From: Bacteroidales bacterium | GTDB taxonomy: Bacteria; Bacteroidota; Bacteroidia; Bacteroidales; VadinHA17 | Reading direction: 5' to 3' | DNA length: 32,484 nucleotides | Assembly: GCA_007132995.1 (NCBI GenBank) | Contig: SLNP01000060.1 | Span: forward strand, 1-32,484 | Shown: piece by piece, positions 1 to 8,598 of the stretch | How positions within the stretch are numbered: the stretch's first letter is position 1 | Layout: each line of letters opens with the position of its first letter | The notes under the pieces: model-generated | Told to the model about the DNA's origin: nothing | What the model saw: only the letters and a program-made list of their open reading frames with translations | Databases searched by the model: none | Translations under genes and position numbers: made by a program

Positions 1-75
1 AGCACATAGGATAGTGGCAGTAAACACCATGAAGGCGGTAATACTTTTGATAACGGTAGTTGTCTGCTTCATCAT
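1..75 (-). CDS. N-terminus of an exported protein, cut by the left edge
   Basis: Reading the minus strand from an ATG at 75 (a second ATG lies at 72) gives 25 open codons to the window edge. They encode MMKQTTTVIKSITAFMVF and then TATILCA. This is a short basic start, a hydrophobic core and a small-residue end, the pattern of a signal peptide. The final Cys could be part of a lipobox (I-L-C-A is not a clean one). It lies 94 bases downstream of the DUF1573 gene on the same strand, so it may be co-transcribed. The product cannot be named because nothing of the mature protein is visible. Confidence 0.5.
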   Translation of the reverse strand, partial: MMKQTTTVIKSITAFMVFTATILCA

Positions 76-169
76 ATATATGTTTTGTGGGTTAGTATCA
101 CGATGCAATAAAACCCCTCAGGAGACCGGAAGCATACGGTCACAGGCAAAAAAAATAGCGGCCAGGCGG

Positions 170-616
170 CTAAAACTCCTCCTCCCGTATATAACCGTCA
201 TCTTTCGGCAAAACGACAGTGCCAAGTATCCGCAGAACCGATGTCTGCCGGTTGGTAGCATTGGAGATAACAGTCACGCTCCTGCTTATCCTGTGTGGTG
301 CTGGCGGTATAGGAAACTGTATCTCGACAATTCCGCTATCACCAGCTGCTATTGGTGAGTTGGTATATTCATTTACACGGGAGCCGCAACATGCAGCTAC
401 GGTCATAATAAGAAGTGGTTCATTACCCCGGTTATAAACACGGAAGCGGAATTTCCCGTCAGGAAGATCCGTGGTAACCATCTCTCCCAGGTTAATAGTG
501 TCTTTGTCAAAGGCTATCGCAGGCCCTCCCCCTGCACTCATAACATTCGGGCCCTCTGCATTCACCAGAGGGAAAAACATAGTGATGGCAAAAACCAGAC
601 AGATAATTCTTCTCAT
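170..616 (-). CDS. DUF1573 domain exported protein
   Basis: This encodes a 148-residue protein with a signal peptide (residues 1-20, MRRIICLVFAITMFFPLVNA) followed by one Ig-like DUF1573 domain. The signs of the family are FRFRVYNRGNEPLLIMTV, then AACCGSRV where most members have a S-C-G-C-T-like turn, then PIAAGDSGIVEIQF and a V-x-V-x-S-N strand (TVISNATN). DUF1573 proteins are common periplasmic or surface proteins in Bacteroidetes and have no established activity. An upstream in-frame ATG at 676 exists, but it lies upstream of a very good promoter (634-665) and adds a sequence that would spoil the signal peptide, so I place the start at 616. The gene is short for the family and carries a single domain. 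Confidence 0.82.
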   Translation of the reverse strand: MRRIICLVFAITMFFPLVNAEGPNVMSAGGGPAIAFDKDTINLGEMVTTDLPDGKFRFRVYNRGNEPLLIMTVAACCGSRVNEYTNSPIAAGDSGIVEIQFPIPPAPHRISRSVTVISNATNRQTSVLRILGTVVLPKDDGYIREEEF

Positions 617-633
617 CGCTTTAAAATTTGATT

Positions 634-665
634 CAAATATAGTAATGATCGGTTCATTCACCAAA
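634..665 (-). promoter_or_regulatory. Bacteroidetes-type promoter of the DUF1573 gene
   Basis: On the minus strand TTTG (665-662) is followed by exactly 20 bases and TATATTTG (641-634). This is a full match to the Bacteroides consensus TTTG-N19-21-TAnnTTTG. Transcription should begin near 627, giving a leader of about 11 bases and fixing the start codon at 616. Confidence 0.82.
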
Positions 666-753
666 CATTGAACCACCGACTATAAAACAAACAGCGTGCC
701 ACTCCTTGCTATCTATAAGGGCTGAGCACTGACAACAGGAGGGAATGGACTCT

Positions 754-1710
754 CTATATACTCTCCAGCCGCACCTCAGCGGCAATAAAGCCAAAGGAGG
801 CCCATGAGGGACCCTGCAGAATGCGATCGAAATACTCCATGGCCCTGCCTGCATCACCGTTATGATAGAGATGCCAGTTTCCAATACCATAGAGAATGGC
901 ATCATTCATAATATCGGAAAAGTCGCCATCTGTAAGGTCATACTCCGTAATCTCTCCTTTGTAAAAGAGGCATAGCTTATGATAGGCATGACTCTCAATA
1001 ATGTTCATGTCATCAGTTATGGCATCTATTCTCTGCCGGGCCTCTTCATTTCTGCCCAGCTCCCGCAGCGCCATATATATCCAATGCATGGTAGCCACCT
1101 TCATATCATCGTTGACAGCAAGGGCCATATCTGTATCCCATGCCTCAAGAGCGCCCTCTCTGTCGCCCAGCAGATATCTTGCCAGGCCAAGATGATAGTA
1201 GATGTTTGAGTGAAGCGTACTTACAGGTATGTTAAGGGGGTTGGGCATGCCATCAGGCTCAACCTCATCCTCCTCTCCCTCTACCATGGCAGCAGCCATC
1301 TCAAAATCGGCTACAGCCCTGGGAAACTCCCGTATTGTTATGTAACGGTGCCCCCTGTGTCTCAGCATCCTGGCATCATCAGGAAAGAGATCAATACCCT
1401 TTGAGAAGATCCTTATTGCTTCGCGGTAAGCGCCGGTGTATGCAACCCTTCTTCCATACCAGATAAGGTTGTCGGCATCGTCCTTATCTCGCTCCCATTC
1501 CTCTTTTGCCAATCTCATTCTCTCTTTAAGAGGCATTGATGGCTCTCCGGCATAGAGCGGTCTGCCCTGTATCGTCATCGCCTCGGCTCCGGGCGGGACC
1601 TCAGGAAGTATATCTTCATCGCGAGGCGTCTGTTGGCACGAGAAAATAAACAGGGTGAGTACAAGCATCACCTTCACTGAAATGGCTCTCTCTTTTGTCA
1701 CTTTTTTCAT
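754..1710 (-). CDS. TPR-repeat lipoprotein
   Basis: This is a 318-residue protein with a basic start (MKKVTKERAISVK), a hydrophobic core and a lipobox ending at Cys25 (FIFSC-QQ), so it is probably a lipoprotein. Gln at +2 and +3 and acidic residues further on (PRDED) are compatible with export to the outer membrane or surface, but the sequence does not decide this. The body is helical, with tetratricopeptide-like units such as WYGRRVAYTGAYREAIRIF (about residues 83-101), then DARMLRHRGHRYITIREF, and YHLGLARYLLGDREGALEAW further on. TPRs mediate protein contacts; no partner is evident. It lies downstream of uvrB on the same strand, separated by 168 bases, and may have its own promoter. A few conserved genomes carry such proteins beside carbohydrate or peptide degradation genes, but nothing here supports a specific role. 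Confidence 0.75.
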   Translation of the reverse strand: MKKVTKERAISVKVMLVLTLFIFSCQQTPRDEDILPEVPPGAEAMTIQGRPLYAGEPSMPLKERMRLAKEEWERDKDDADNLIWYGRRVAYTGAYREAIRIFSKGIDLFPDDARMLRHRGHRYITIREFPRAVADFEMAAAMVEGEEDEVEPDGMPNPLNIPVSTLHSNIYYHLGLARYLLGDREGALEAWDTDMALAVNDDMKVATMHWIYMALRELGRNEEARQRIDAITDDMNIIESHAYHKLCLFYKGEITEYDLTDGDFSDIMNDAILYGIGNWHLYHNGDAGRAMEYFDRILQGPSWASFGFIAAEVRLESI

Positions 1711-1878
1711 AGCATTTTTTTTTGTGAAAATACTCTTTTCCGGTTATTTATAAAACAGAGAGGCTGAAATGATATAACTGTCGGGCTCAAAGAGAGGGTA
1801 GTGACAGTAAAGCCGTTCAACATACCATTATGGACTGAGTAGATCCTGCAGTAGCAAATAAGTATCTTGCACGAAATA

Positions 1879-3903
1879 CTACTTTGCCCTGCTACTGAGA
1901 AGCACCTTCAGTTCCTGCATCTCATCGCGGTAGCGTGCTGCCTCTGTGAAATCAAGTTTGGCAGCCGCCTTCTCCATCTCCCTGCGCACCTTTTCTATAC
2001 TCTTTTCAAGCTGCTCAACACTCATGTATCTAACTACAGGGTCAGCCGCAACACTGACATCTGCCGGTTCTGTATAAGCTGTTGCATAACCTCCCTTTAC
2101 GGCAAGGTCATTTACCAGGGACCCCTTCCTCTTAACAATCTGGCTGGGTGTAATATTCATCTCCTTGTTATACCTGAGCTGTTTTTCCCTTCGCCTTTCG
2201 GTCTCATCTATAGCCCTCTGCATGCTCCCTGTCACATTGTCGGCATACATTATTACCAGTCCGTTAATATTTCTGGCTGCCCTTCCTGCCGTCTGTGTCA
2301 GCGACCTCTCTGATCTCAGGAATCCCTCCTTATCGGCATCCAGTATTGCCACCAGAGAGACCTCCGGAATATCGAGCCCCTCCCTGAGCAGGTTAACACC
2401 AACAAGCACATCGAAATCGCCCTCTCTGAGACCCTCCAGAATCTCAACCCTTTCAAGGGTATCGATTCCTGAGTGTATATACCGGCACCTGACTCCAGCT
2501 TTTATAAAGTATGCCGAGAGTTCCTCCGCCATACGCTTTGTAAGTGTTGTTACAAGCGTACGCTCTCCGGCAGCTACCCTTTTAGTTATTTCATCATGCA
2601 GATCGGACACCTGATTCCTGACAGGTCTCACCTCAACAGGTGGGTCGGGAAGGCCGGTAGGCCTGATCACCTGATCTACGAAGACCCCTTCACTCTTCTC
2701 CAGCTCATAATCGCCAGGAGTAGCACTGACATATATTGTCTGTCCGGTCAAAGCCTCAAACTCCATCAGCCGGAGAGGCCGGTTGTCAAGCGCTGCCGGC
2801 AGTCTGAAGCCATAGTCCACAAGGGTCTGTTTACGGGAGTTATCACCGCCATACATCGCCCTTACCTGAGGAATGGTAACATGGCTCTCATCTACAACGG
2901 TTATGAAGTCGGAAGGAAAGTAGTCCAAAAGGCAGAAGGGGCGGGTGCCCGGTTCACGACCATCAAAATAGCGTGAATAGTTCTCTATCCCGCTGCAATA
3001 CCCAAGCTCACTTATCATCTCAAGGTCATAAAGCACCCGCTGTTCAATGCGCCTGGCCTCATCAAAAAGTCCCCTGCTTTTAAAAAGATCAACCTGTTTA
3101 ACCATATCCTGCTCTATACTCCTTATTGCACTATTAATTCGTTCACGGGTTGTTACGAATATATTTGCAGGATAGAGCGTATACTCATTCAGACTCTCAA
3201 TTGCCGTACGGGTATCGGGGTCAACTGATATGATATCCTCAATCTCATCACCCCAAAAGACAACCCTTATTGCGGTATCTGCATATGCAGGGAATATATC
3301 TACTGTCTCTCCGGTAACTCTGAAGCTGCCCCGTTTAAAGTCTGTCTCATTGCGCGAGTAGAGGCTATCTACAAACCTTCTCAACATCCTGTTTCTTCCC
3401 GGCCGGTCTCCCCTTTTCAGATGAACTGTGTTGGAGTGAAAATCTTCCGGATTACCTATTCCGTAAAGACATGACACCGAAGAGACCACTATAACATCCC
3501 TGCGGCCTGAAAGGAGTGATGATGTAGTGCTCAGCCTGAGCTTCTCAATCTCCTCATTTATTGAAAGATCTTTCTCGATATATGTGTCGGTTACAGGAAG
3601 ATAGGCTTCAGGCTGATAGTAATCGTAATAAGAGACAAAATACTCGACTGCATTTTTGGGGAAGAAGTGACGAAATTCACCATAGAGCTGTGCTGCCAAT
3701 GTTTTATTGTGGCTCAGCACCAAAATGGGGCGGGAACATCTCTCAATCACATTAGCTACTGTGAAGGTCTTGCCTGAACCGGTAACGCCAAGCAGTGTCT
3801 GGAAAGGAGAACCTCCCTGTATACCCTCTGTAAGCTGTTCTATTGCCTGAGGCTGATCGCCTGTAGGAACAAAGCTACTTACAAGTTGAAAATCCCTCTT
3901 CAT
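1879..3903 (-). CDS. uvrB: Excinuclease ABC subunit B (UvrB)
   Basis: UvrB is the damage-verifying helicase-like subunit of nucleotide excision repair; with UvrA it loads at lesions and then recruits UvrC. The 674-residue product is of normal length. It starts with the family hallmark F-x-L-V-x-x-(F/Y)-x-P-T-G-D-Q-P. It has Walker A GVTGSGKT (residues 39-46), the beta-hairpin YYDYYQPEAYLP (92-103) that inserts between DNA strands, the helicase motif VVDESHVT, the YVSATPGDYE motif, and the QTAGRAARN motif VI. A C-terminal UVR motif (LDFTEAARYRDEM) binds UvrC. The start at 3903 is set by the conserved N-terminus. The terminator of rpoD ends only 11 bases upstream, which leaves no room for a promoter in between. 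Confidence 0.97.
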   Translation of the reverse strand: MKRDFQLVSSFVPTGDQPQAIEQLTEGIQGGSPFQTLLGVTGSGKTFTVANVIERCSRPILVLSHNKTLAAQLYGEFRHFFPKNAVEYFVSYYDYYQPEAYLPVTDTYIEKDLSINEEIEKLRLSTTSSLLSGRRDVIVVSSVSCLYGIGNPEDFHSNTVHLKRGDRPGRNRMLRRFVDSLYSRNETDFKRGSFRVTGETVDIFPAYADTAIRVVFWGDEIEDIISVDPDTRTAIESLNEYTLYPANIFVTTRERINSAIRSIEQDMVKQVDLFKSRGLFDEARRIEQRVLYDLEMISELGYCSGIENYSRYFDGREPGTRPFCLLDYFPSDFITVVDESHVTIPQVRAMYGGDNSRKQTLVDYGFRLPAALDNRPLRLMEFEALTGQTIYVSATPGDYELEKSEGVFVDQVIRPTGLPDPPVEVRPVRNQVSDLHDEITKRVAAGERTLVTTLTKRMAEELSAYFIKAGVRCRYIHSGIDTLERVEILEGLREGDFDVLVGVNLLREGLDIPEVSLVAILDADKEGFLRSERSLTQTAGRAARNINGLVIMYADNVTGSMQRAIDETERRREKQLRYNKEMNITPSQIVKRKGSLVNDLAVKGGYATAYTEPADVSVAADPVVRYMSVEQLEKSIEKVRREMEKAAAKLDFTEAARYRDEMQELKVLLSSRAK

Positions 3904-3914
3904 TTTGTGACACT

Positions 3915-3943
3915 AAAAAAAAAGAGCGCCCGGCGGGGCGCTC
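3915..3943 (-). terminator. Strong rho-independent terminator after rpoD
   Basis: On the minus strand a perfect 8-bp GC-rich stem (GAGCGCCC, 3943-3936, pairing with GGGCGCTC, 3931-3924) closes a 4-base loop and is followed by nine T residues (3923-3915). It lies 15 bases after the rpoD stop codon and 11 bases before the uvrB start. Confidence 0.94.
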
Positions 3944-3958
3944 ATATATCATGCCGGT

Positions 3959-4819
3959 CTATCCCAGATAGCTTTTCAGAAGCTTGCTGCGTGAGGCATG
4001 TCTCAGCCTTCTTATGGCCTTCTCCTTAATTTGCCGTACCCTTTCCCGCGTAAGCCCGAACTTCTCCCCTATCTCTTCCAGTGTCATCTCCTGACAACCT
4101 ATACCAAAGAAAAACCTTATTATATCCTTCTCTCTCTCTGTAAGAGTTTCCAGTGCCCTGTATATCTCTTTGGAGAGCGACTCGTCGAGTAAGGTCTTGT
4201 CGGCTACGGGAGAGTCGATATTGGGGAGAACATCCAGCAGGCTGTTGTCTTCACCCTCAATAAAAGGGGCGTCGACCGACACATGCCGCCCGGAAACCTT
4301 AAGGGTGTCATTAATCTTCTCCTTTGGCAGGTCCAACGCCTCGGCAAGCTCCTCCGGAGAGGGGGTGCGCTCATTCTCCTGTTCAAATTTGGAAAAAGCT
4401 TTATTAATCTTGTTCAGTGAACCTACCTGATTAAGAGGCAGACGAACTATCCTCGATTGCTCTGCAAGTGCCTGAAGTATAGATTGCCTTATCCACCATA
4501 CAGCGTATGATATAAACTTGAAGCCTCTGGTCTCATCAAATTTCTCTGCAGCCTTTATTAGCCCGAGGTTGCCCTCATTTATAAGATCGGGAAGGCTGAG
4601 ACCTTGATTCTGATACTGCTTGGCAACAGAGACCACAAAACGGAGGTTGGCCTTGGTGAGTTTTTCAAGGGCTGCACGGTCGCCCTTCTTAATTCTTTGT
4701 GCCAAATCAACCTCCTCTTCAACCGATATCAACTCCTCTTTACCTATCTCCTGAAGATACTTGTCTAATGACGCACTCTCCCGGTTTGTTATGGATTTGG
4801 TTATCTTTAGCTGTCTCAT
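3959..4819 (-). CDS. rpoD: Primary RNA polymerase sigma factor (RpoD/SigA, Bacteroidetes type)
   Basis: This is the housekeeping sigma factor, 286 residues long. It lacks the long N-terminal region 1.1 and the non-conserved region of the E. coli protein, as is normal in Bacteroidetes. It begins [15 protein letters not shown], the usual start of the phylum's RpoD. Region 1.2 ([15 protein letters not shown]), region 2 ([16 protein letters not shown], then [20 protein letters not shown], then [16 protein letters not shown]), region 3 and region 4 with the helix-turn-helix ([20 protein letters not shown]) are all present. An upstream in-frame ATG at 4888 would put the protein start before the promoter at 4844-4875, so 4819 is preferred. 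An AGGAGG sequence lies 6 bases upstream of this ATG, which is unusual because Bacteroidetes genes mostly lack a Shine-Dalgarno. Confidence 0.96.
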   Translation of the reverse strand: MRQLKITKSITNRESASLDKYLQEIGKEELISVEEEVDLAQRIKKGDRAALEKLTKANLRFVVSVAKQYQNQGLSLPDLINEGNLGLIKAAEKFDETRGFKFISYAVWWIRQSILQALAEQSRIVRLPLNQVGSLNKINKAFSKFEQENERTPSPEELAEALDLPKEKINDTLKVSGRHVSVDAPFIEGEDNSLLDVLPNIDSPVADKTLLDESLSKEIYRALETLTEREKDIIRFFFGIGCQEMTLEEIGEKFGLTRERVRQIKEKAIRRLRHASRSKLLKSYLG

Positions 4820-4843
4820 TCTGGCCTCCTGAAAAAATTTGTG

Positions 4844-4875
4844 CAAAGTTAATACTTTCCTAATTAACAAACAAA
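4844..4875 (-). promoter_or_regulatory. Promoter of rpoD
   Basis: On the minus strand TTTG (4875-4872), 20 bases, then TAACTTTG (4851-4844) match TTTG-N19-21-TAnnTTTG. The expected start of transcription is near 4837, giving a leader of about 18 bases that carries AGGAGG. Confidence 0.8.
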
Positions 4876-4897
4876 TGAGCTGGCTCAAAAGTTTGAT

Positions 4898-4920
4898 CCG
4901 GGGGGCGTTAGCCCCTCCGG
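4898..4920 (-). terminator. Hairpin terminator after the HtrA gene
   Basis: A nine-bp stem with one bulged base (CCGG-GGGGC against GCCCC-T-CCGG read on plus) closes the tetraloop GTTA. TTGA/TCAA pairs just outside can extend it. On the minus strand it is followed by CAAACTTTTG, so the T-tract is short. It lies 35 bases after the protease stop codon and before the rpoD promoter, as expected for a barrier between the two units. Confidence 0.6.
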
Positions 4921-4955
4921 CTCAACCACTATCAATCAATGCTCTCCTTATCGGG

Positions 4956-6422
4956 CTATTCGCGTCCTCTGAACCGGAAGCTGAAGTAGGTCCCATTTGC
5001 CTGGAGTCCCTCAATTGCGGTAAGGGAACGCCCTCCCTGGGTTGCATTAATGATATCATCAGCACTGCTAACCTCTGTCTCATTCACGGAGATAATGATG
5101 TCATCGACCTTAATACCTCTCTCCTTGAGTATGCCATCGGATATCTCTGTTATCCTTACTCCTGAATCTACCCTTAGTCGTCTCATCTCCTGGCTGGTAA
5201 GGGGTCTGACAACGGCGCCCAGCACCTGACCCGTCACATCTTCACCCGGTTTAACAATGCCTGTACCGCCCTGAAGATTCCTAAGTGTAACACTATAGAC
5301 AAGCTCTCTTCCGTCACGGATAACTGTTACATCGACCTTATCACCAGGTCGGTACCTGCCTATCTCCTCCTGTAACGCACCGGTCGATGCGATATTGCGC
5401 TGATTTATCCTGACAATAACATCATGCTGCCTTATACCGGCCTCTTCAGCACCTCCACCGGAGGTAACATCCTGAATATATACCCCTCTGGGTGCGGGCA
5501 AATCTCTTTCGGCAGCTATCTCGGCATCAACATCCCTGATGCTGACTCCCATGATGGCTCTCTGTACGGCGCCAAACTCGCGGAGATCCTCTGCCACTTT
5601 ACGAACAATTGTGACAGGAACCGCAAAAGAGTTGCCTGCGAAGGCTCCGCTCGGCGAAAGTATAGCTGTGGTGATACCTACCAGCTCAGCCCTGGTGTTA
5701 ACAAGAGCACCGCCGCTATTTCCCATGTTCAGAGCTGCATCAGTTTGAATAAATGACTCTATTCTGTACTGATCGTCCAGTATCCCGAGACTTCTGCCCT
5801 TGGCGCTAACAATTCCGGCTGTTACCGTAGAGGTCAAATTGAAGGGGTTGCCAACGGCAAGCACCCACTCACCCAGCTTCAACTCATCAGAATCGCCGTA
5901 CCTTATCCATGGCAGATTATCCTCATCAATCTTTATAAGAGCGATATCGGTGCTTGGATCGCGCCCTATAACCTCAGCGGTAAAGACCCTGTTGTCATTG
6001 AGGGTAACCTCAACCTCATCAGCCCTGTCAATAACATGATTATTGGTAATTATGTATCCATCCGGGCTCACTATGACACCGGAACCAGCACCCCTCACCT
6101 GACGCTCCTGCCGCTGCTGAGGACCGTAAAAGAACTCATAGAGCGGATTGGCATGCCCTGTCGCCACTGTTGACTTTGTCTTAACATGGACAACAGCATG
6201 AACAGTGCGCTCTGCAGCAAATGTGAAATCGACCGGTCCTTTATCATCTTCATCGCTGTTGAAAGAGGTAAAGAGACCTGGTGTATAGGATACTCCTGTA
6301 TTCTGTTGAATAGGGGCTACCTCATTGCCACCTCTCTCAAGAAATGTGGTATATAGAAATAGGGCAAGTACAGCTCCTGTAAAAGCAAAAACCACTCCCT
6401 TTAAAACTGATCTTCCTTTCAT
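4956..6422 (-). CDS. Deg/HtrA family periplasmic serine protease with two PDZ domains
   Basis: This is a trypsin-like protease/chaperone of the Do family (DegP/DegQ-like), which degrades or refolds damaged envelope proteins. It has 488 residues, with an N-terminal hydrophobic segment (residues about 9-27) that acts as a signal or anchor. The catalytic triad is visible as His129 (TNNHVI), Asp159 (STDIALIKI) and Ser236 (GNSGGAL). The protease domain spans about residues 66-265. PDZ1 follows at about 280-370 (MGVSIRDVDAE, GGGAEEAGIRQHDVI), and a shorter PDZ2 runs to the end (VDSGVRITEISDG, GIKVDDIIISVN). I chose the ATG at 6422; reading from 6428 would require a TTG start. The gene is divergent from dapF. 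Confidence 0.93.
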   Translation of the reverse strand: MKGRSVLKGVVFAFTGAVLALFLYTTFLERGGNEVAPIQQNTGVSYTPGLFTSFNSDEDDKGPVDFTFAAERTVHAVVHVKTKSTVATGHANPLYEFFYGPQQRQERQVRGAGSGVIVSPDGYIITNNHVIDRADEVEVTLNDNRVFTAEVIGRDPSTDIALIKIDEDNLPWIRYGDSDELKLGEWVLAVGNPFNLTSTVTAGIVSAKGRSLGILDDQYRIESFIQTDAALNMGNSGGALVNTRAELVGITTAILSPSGAFAGNSFAVPVTIVRKVAEDLREFGAVQRAIMGVSIRDVDAEIAAERDLPAPRGVYIQDVTSGGGAEEAGIRQHDVIVRINQRNIASTGALQEEIGRYRPGDKVDVTVIRDGRELVYSVTLRNLQGGTGIVKPGEDVTGQVLGAVVRPLTSQEMRRLRVDSGVRITEISDGILKERGIKVDDIIISVNETEVSSADDIINATQGGRSLTAIEGLQANGTYFSFRFRGRE

Positions 6423-6623
6423 AACCAATAGTTTTAAGTAAGAAACAACTATTATCGAGTCAACATTGCGCTCCCTGACTAATTACACAAAGAGTGCGAT
6501 AAGCATGTTGTCAAAAGATACCTATATTTACAACCCTTAAAAGGCAAAAAAGTTACATCCGGACTCATCAAAATTCACGCTACAGGGCTTATAAATTACT
6601 ATTTTAACAACAGTTTAACAAGA

Positions 6624-7418
6624 ATGAATCTCCAATTTAAGAAATATCAGGGAACCGGTAATGACTTTATAATAGTTGACAACCGAAGCGGAGACTTCAT
6701 CCCCGCAAAGGAGTTGATTGAGAGAATGTGCAACAGAAGGTTCGGCATAGGGGCTGACGGGGTAATAGTTATTGAGGAGTGCACAGAGGCCTCTTTTGCA
6801 ATGCACTACTACAACTCCGACGGCAATATCAGCACCATGTGCGGCAACGGAGGCCGGTGTGCATCAAGTTTCGCATACTACCACAACATAGCGCCACAAC
6901 AACACACATTCATGGCAGCAGACGGCCTGCACACAGCAATGGTAAAGGGTGATATCGTTGAACTGAGCCTCAATGACACAGGGTTACCGGCTGTCACAGA
7001 AGCAGGGTTATTTATAGATACCGGATCGCCCCATCTGGTGGTTTTCGCAGATGATATCGCCGGCACAGAGATAGCTAAGTCAGGAAAAGAGCTAAGGCAC
7101 TCTCCCCTATTCGCCCCGGGAGGAACAAATGTGAATTTTGCAGCTGCCAGGGAGGGCCTACTCTATATAAGAACTTATGAAAGGGGTGTTGAAGGTGAGA
7201 CTCTCTCGTGTGGTACAGGAGCAACCGCCGCTGCCATTTGTTCAGTATTTGGAGGACATTTTGACATAAAAGAGGCGAACAGTATTGAAGTTCGCACCAT
7301 TGGCGGCAGACTTACGGTATCATTCAAAATCACTGATGGCATGGTAAAAGATGTGATGTTAGAGGGTAGTGCAAACCTGGTATATGAGGGGGTTGCATCT
7401 GTCAGCAGGTTATCGTAA
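6624..7418 (+). CDS. dapF: Diaminopimelate epimerase (DapF)
   Basis: DapF is a cofactor-independent racemase that converts LL- to meso-diaminopimelate for lysine and peptidoglycan synthesis. The 264-residue product is of usual size. It opens with F-x-K-Y-x-G-T-G-N-D-F. The two catalytic cysteines are Cys73 in NGDGG-like context (MCGNGGRC) and Cys196 in the second half (ETLSCGTGATAAA), each in its half of the pseudo-symmetric fold. The GADG, GSPHLVVF and RTYERGVEGET motifs are intact. It is divergent from the HtrA gene, with 201 bases between them, and is followed by rlmN on the same strand 127 bases later. Confidence 0.97.
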   Translation: MNLQFKKYQGTGNDFIIVDNRSGDFIPAKELIERMCNRRFGIGADGVIVIEECTEASFAMHYYNSDGNISTMCGNGGRCASSFAYYHNIAPQQHTFMAADGLHTAMVKGDIVELSLNDTGLPAVTEAGLFIDTGSPHLVVFADDIAGTEIAKSGKELRHSPLFAPGGTNVNFAAAREGLLYIRTYERGVEGETLSCGTGATAAAICSVFGGHFDIKEANSIEVRTIGGRLTVSFKITDGMVKDVMLEGSANLVYEGVASVSRLS

Positions 7419-7434
7419 GGTCCTCTGACTTCAC

Positions 7435-7442
7435 TACCTTTG
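7435..7442 (+). promoter_or_regulatory. Candidate -7 element upstream of rlmN
   Basis: TACCTTTG, an exact TAnnTTTG match, lies in the dapF-rlmN gap. No TTG/TTTG is found at the right distance upstream, so this is only a half-site. Use of it would give a leader of about 95 bases. Confidence 0.35.
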
Positions 7443-7545
7443 CGAATAAGCCATACAGACAAGGCATTATAAGGCCGCGGCCCATAATGCGTAACCGATG
7501 CATTTTTATGCTTCAAATTAGTTATAAAACCGGAATATCTGGGCT

Positions 7546-8598
7546 ATGCAATACAGACGAAAAGAACTTTTTGGTTCGGATCTGAAACAGTTGGCAGAAA
7601 TTGCCCGCGAAACGGGTCTTCCGCCATATGGGGCAAAACAGATAGCCGGGTGGTTGTACCGTAAAGGTGTAGTCGTGCCCGGTGAGATGACCAATATCCC
7701 GCAAAAAGTGAGATCATCCCTGAGTCAAAGATACAGCCCCGGTCTCTACAGTCCGGCTACCGATGTAACCTCCGCCGATGGCACAAAGAAATACCTCTTC
7801 AGTTTGCCAGGATGCAGAAACATCGAAACCGCCTACATCCCTTCAGGAGAGAGAGCCACAGTCTGTCTCTCTACTCAGGCAGGATGCAGAATGGGTTGCC
7901 ATTTCTGTATGACCGGAAAAGAAAAATTTCATGGTAATCTCTCGTCCGGAGAGATATTAAGTCAATTCCGCTCTATCCCAGAGTATGAAAAGCTGACAAA
8001 CATTGTATTTATGGGTATGGGAGAGCCCCTGGACAACAGAGAGGAGCTTTTCCGGTCAATAGATATACTAACCAGTGACTGGGGGTACGGCTGGAGTCCG
8101 TCCCGTATAACTGTAAGCACGGCGGGCATTATTGATGGTATATCCGAATACCTCGAGCGCACAAAGTCACATCTGGCTATAAGTCTTAACTCTCCCTTCA
8201 GTGAGGAGCGAAGCTCCATGATGCCTGTAGAGAACAGTAATCCCATATCAGAAATATTAAAGATCTTAAGAGAGCGTGAGAGAGGAAGGCAACAGAGGGT
8301 TTCGTTCGAGTATATTCTCTTTGAGGGCTTTAATGACACCCCGAGGCATGTAAAGGAGCTTTCAAGAATCCTTAACGGCATAAGGTGCAGGGTGAACCTG
8401 ATACGCTACCACACAATTCCGGGCACTCCCTACTCCACAGTGACCGAAGAGAGTGCGATCCTTTTCCGTGACCAGTTGAACGCCAAAGGGATTACCGCTA
8501 CTGTAAGAAAGAGCCGGGGTGAAGATATAATGGCTGCCTGCGGCCTTCTATCCGGATCAAACAGAGACTCAGACCAAATATCTCCGGAGCCATGTTAA
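7546..8598 (+). CDS. rlmN: 23S rRNA/tRNA adenine-C2 methyltransferase (RlmN)
   Basis: RlmN is a radical-SAM enzyme that methylates C2 of A2503 in 23S rRNA and A37 in some tRNAs. The 350-residue product has the iron-sulfur motif C-x3-C-x2-C at Cys114, Cys118 and Cys121 (CRMGCHFC), followed by MTGKEKFHGNL, GMGEPLDN, and the ITVSTAGI strand. The C-terminal catalytic Cys332 in KSRGEDIMAACG is conserved. The N-terminal domain has the GLPPYGAKQIAGWLY motif. The gene end overlaps the ATG of the next small ORF (8592) by seven bases, so the two are likely translated from one message. Confidence 0.96.
   Translation: MQYRRKELFGSDLKQLAEIARETGLPPYGAKQIAGWLYRKGVVVPGEMTNIPQKVRSSLSQRYSPGLYSPATDVTSADGTKKYLFSLPGCRNIETAYIPSGERATVCLSTQAGCRMGCHFCMTGKEKFHGNLSSGEILSQFRSIPEYEKLTNIVFMGMGEPLDNREELFRSIDILTSDWGYGWSPSRITVSTAGIIDGISEYLERTKSHLAISLNSPFSEERSSMMPVENSNPISEILKILRERERGRQQRVSFEYILFEGFNDTPRHVKELSRILNGIRCRVNLIRYHTIPGTPYSTVTEESAILFRDQLNAKGITATVRKSRGEDIMAACGLLSGSNRDSDQISPEPC

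Noticed and set aside
14..358. Plus-strand ORF with a hydrophobic N-terminus (MKAVILLITVVV...)
   Set aside because: It lies antisense to a signal peptide on the minus strand at 1-75 and to the DUF1573 gene; antisense of signal peptides is often hydrophobic. The body has no family features.
617..676. N-terminal extension of the DUF1573 protein to an ATG at 676
   Set aside because: It would start upstream of the promoter at 634-665 and break the signal peptide.
4820..4888. N-terminal extension of RpoD to an ATG at 4888
   Set aside because: The promoter at 4844-4875 lies inside it, and Bacteroidetes RpoD proteins start at MRQLKI.
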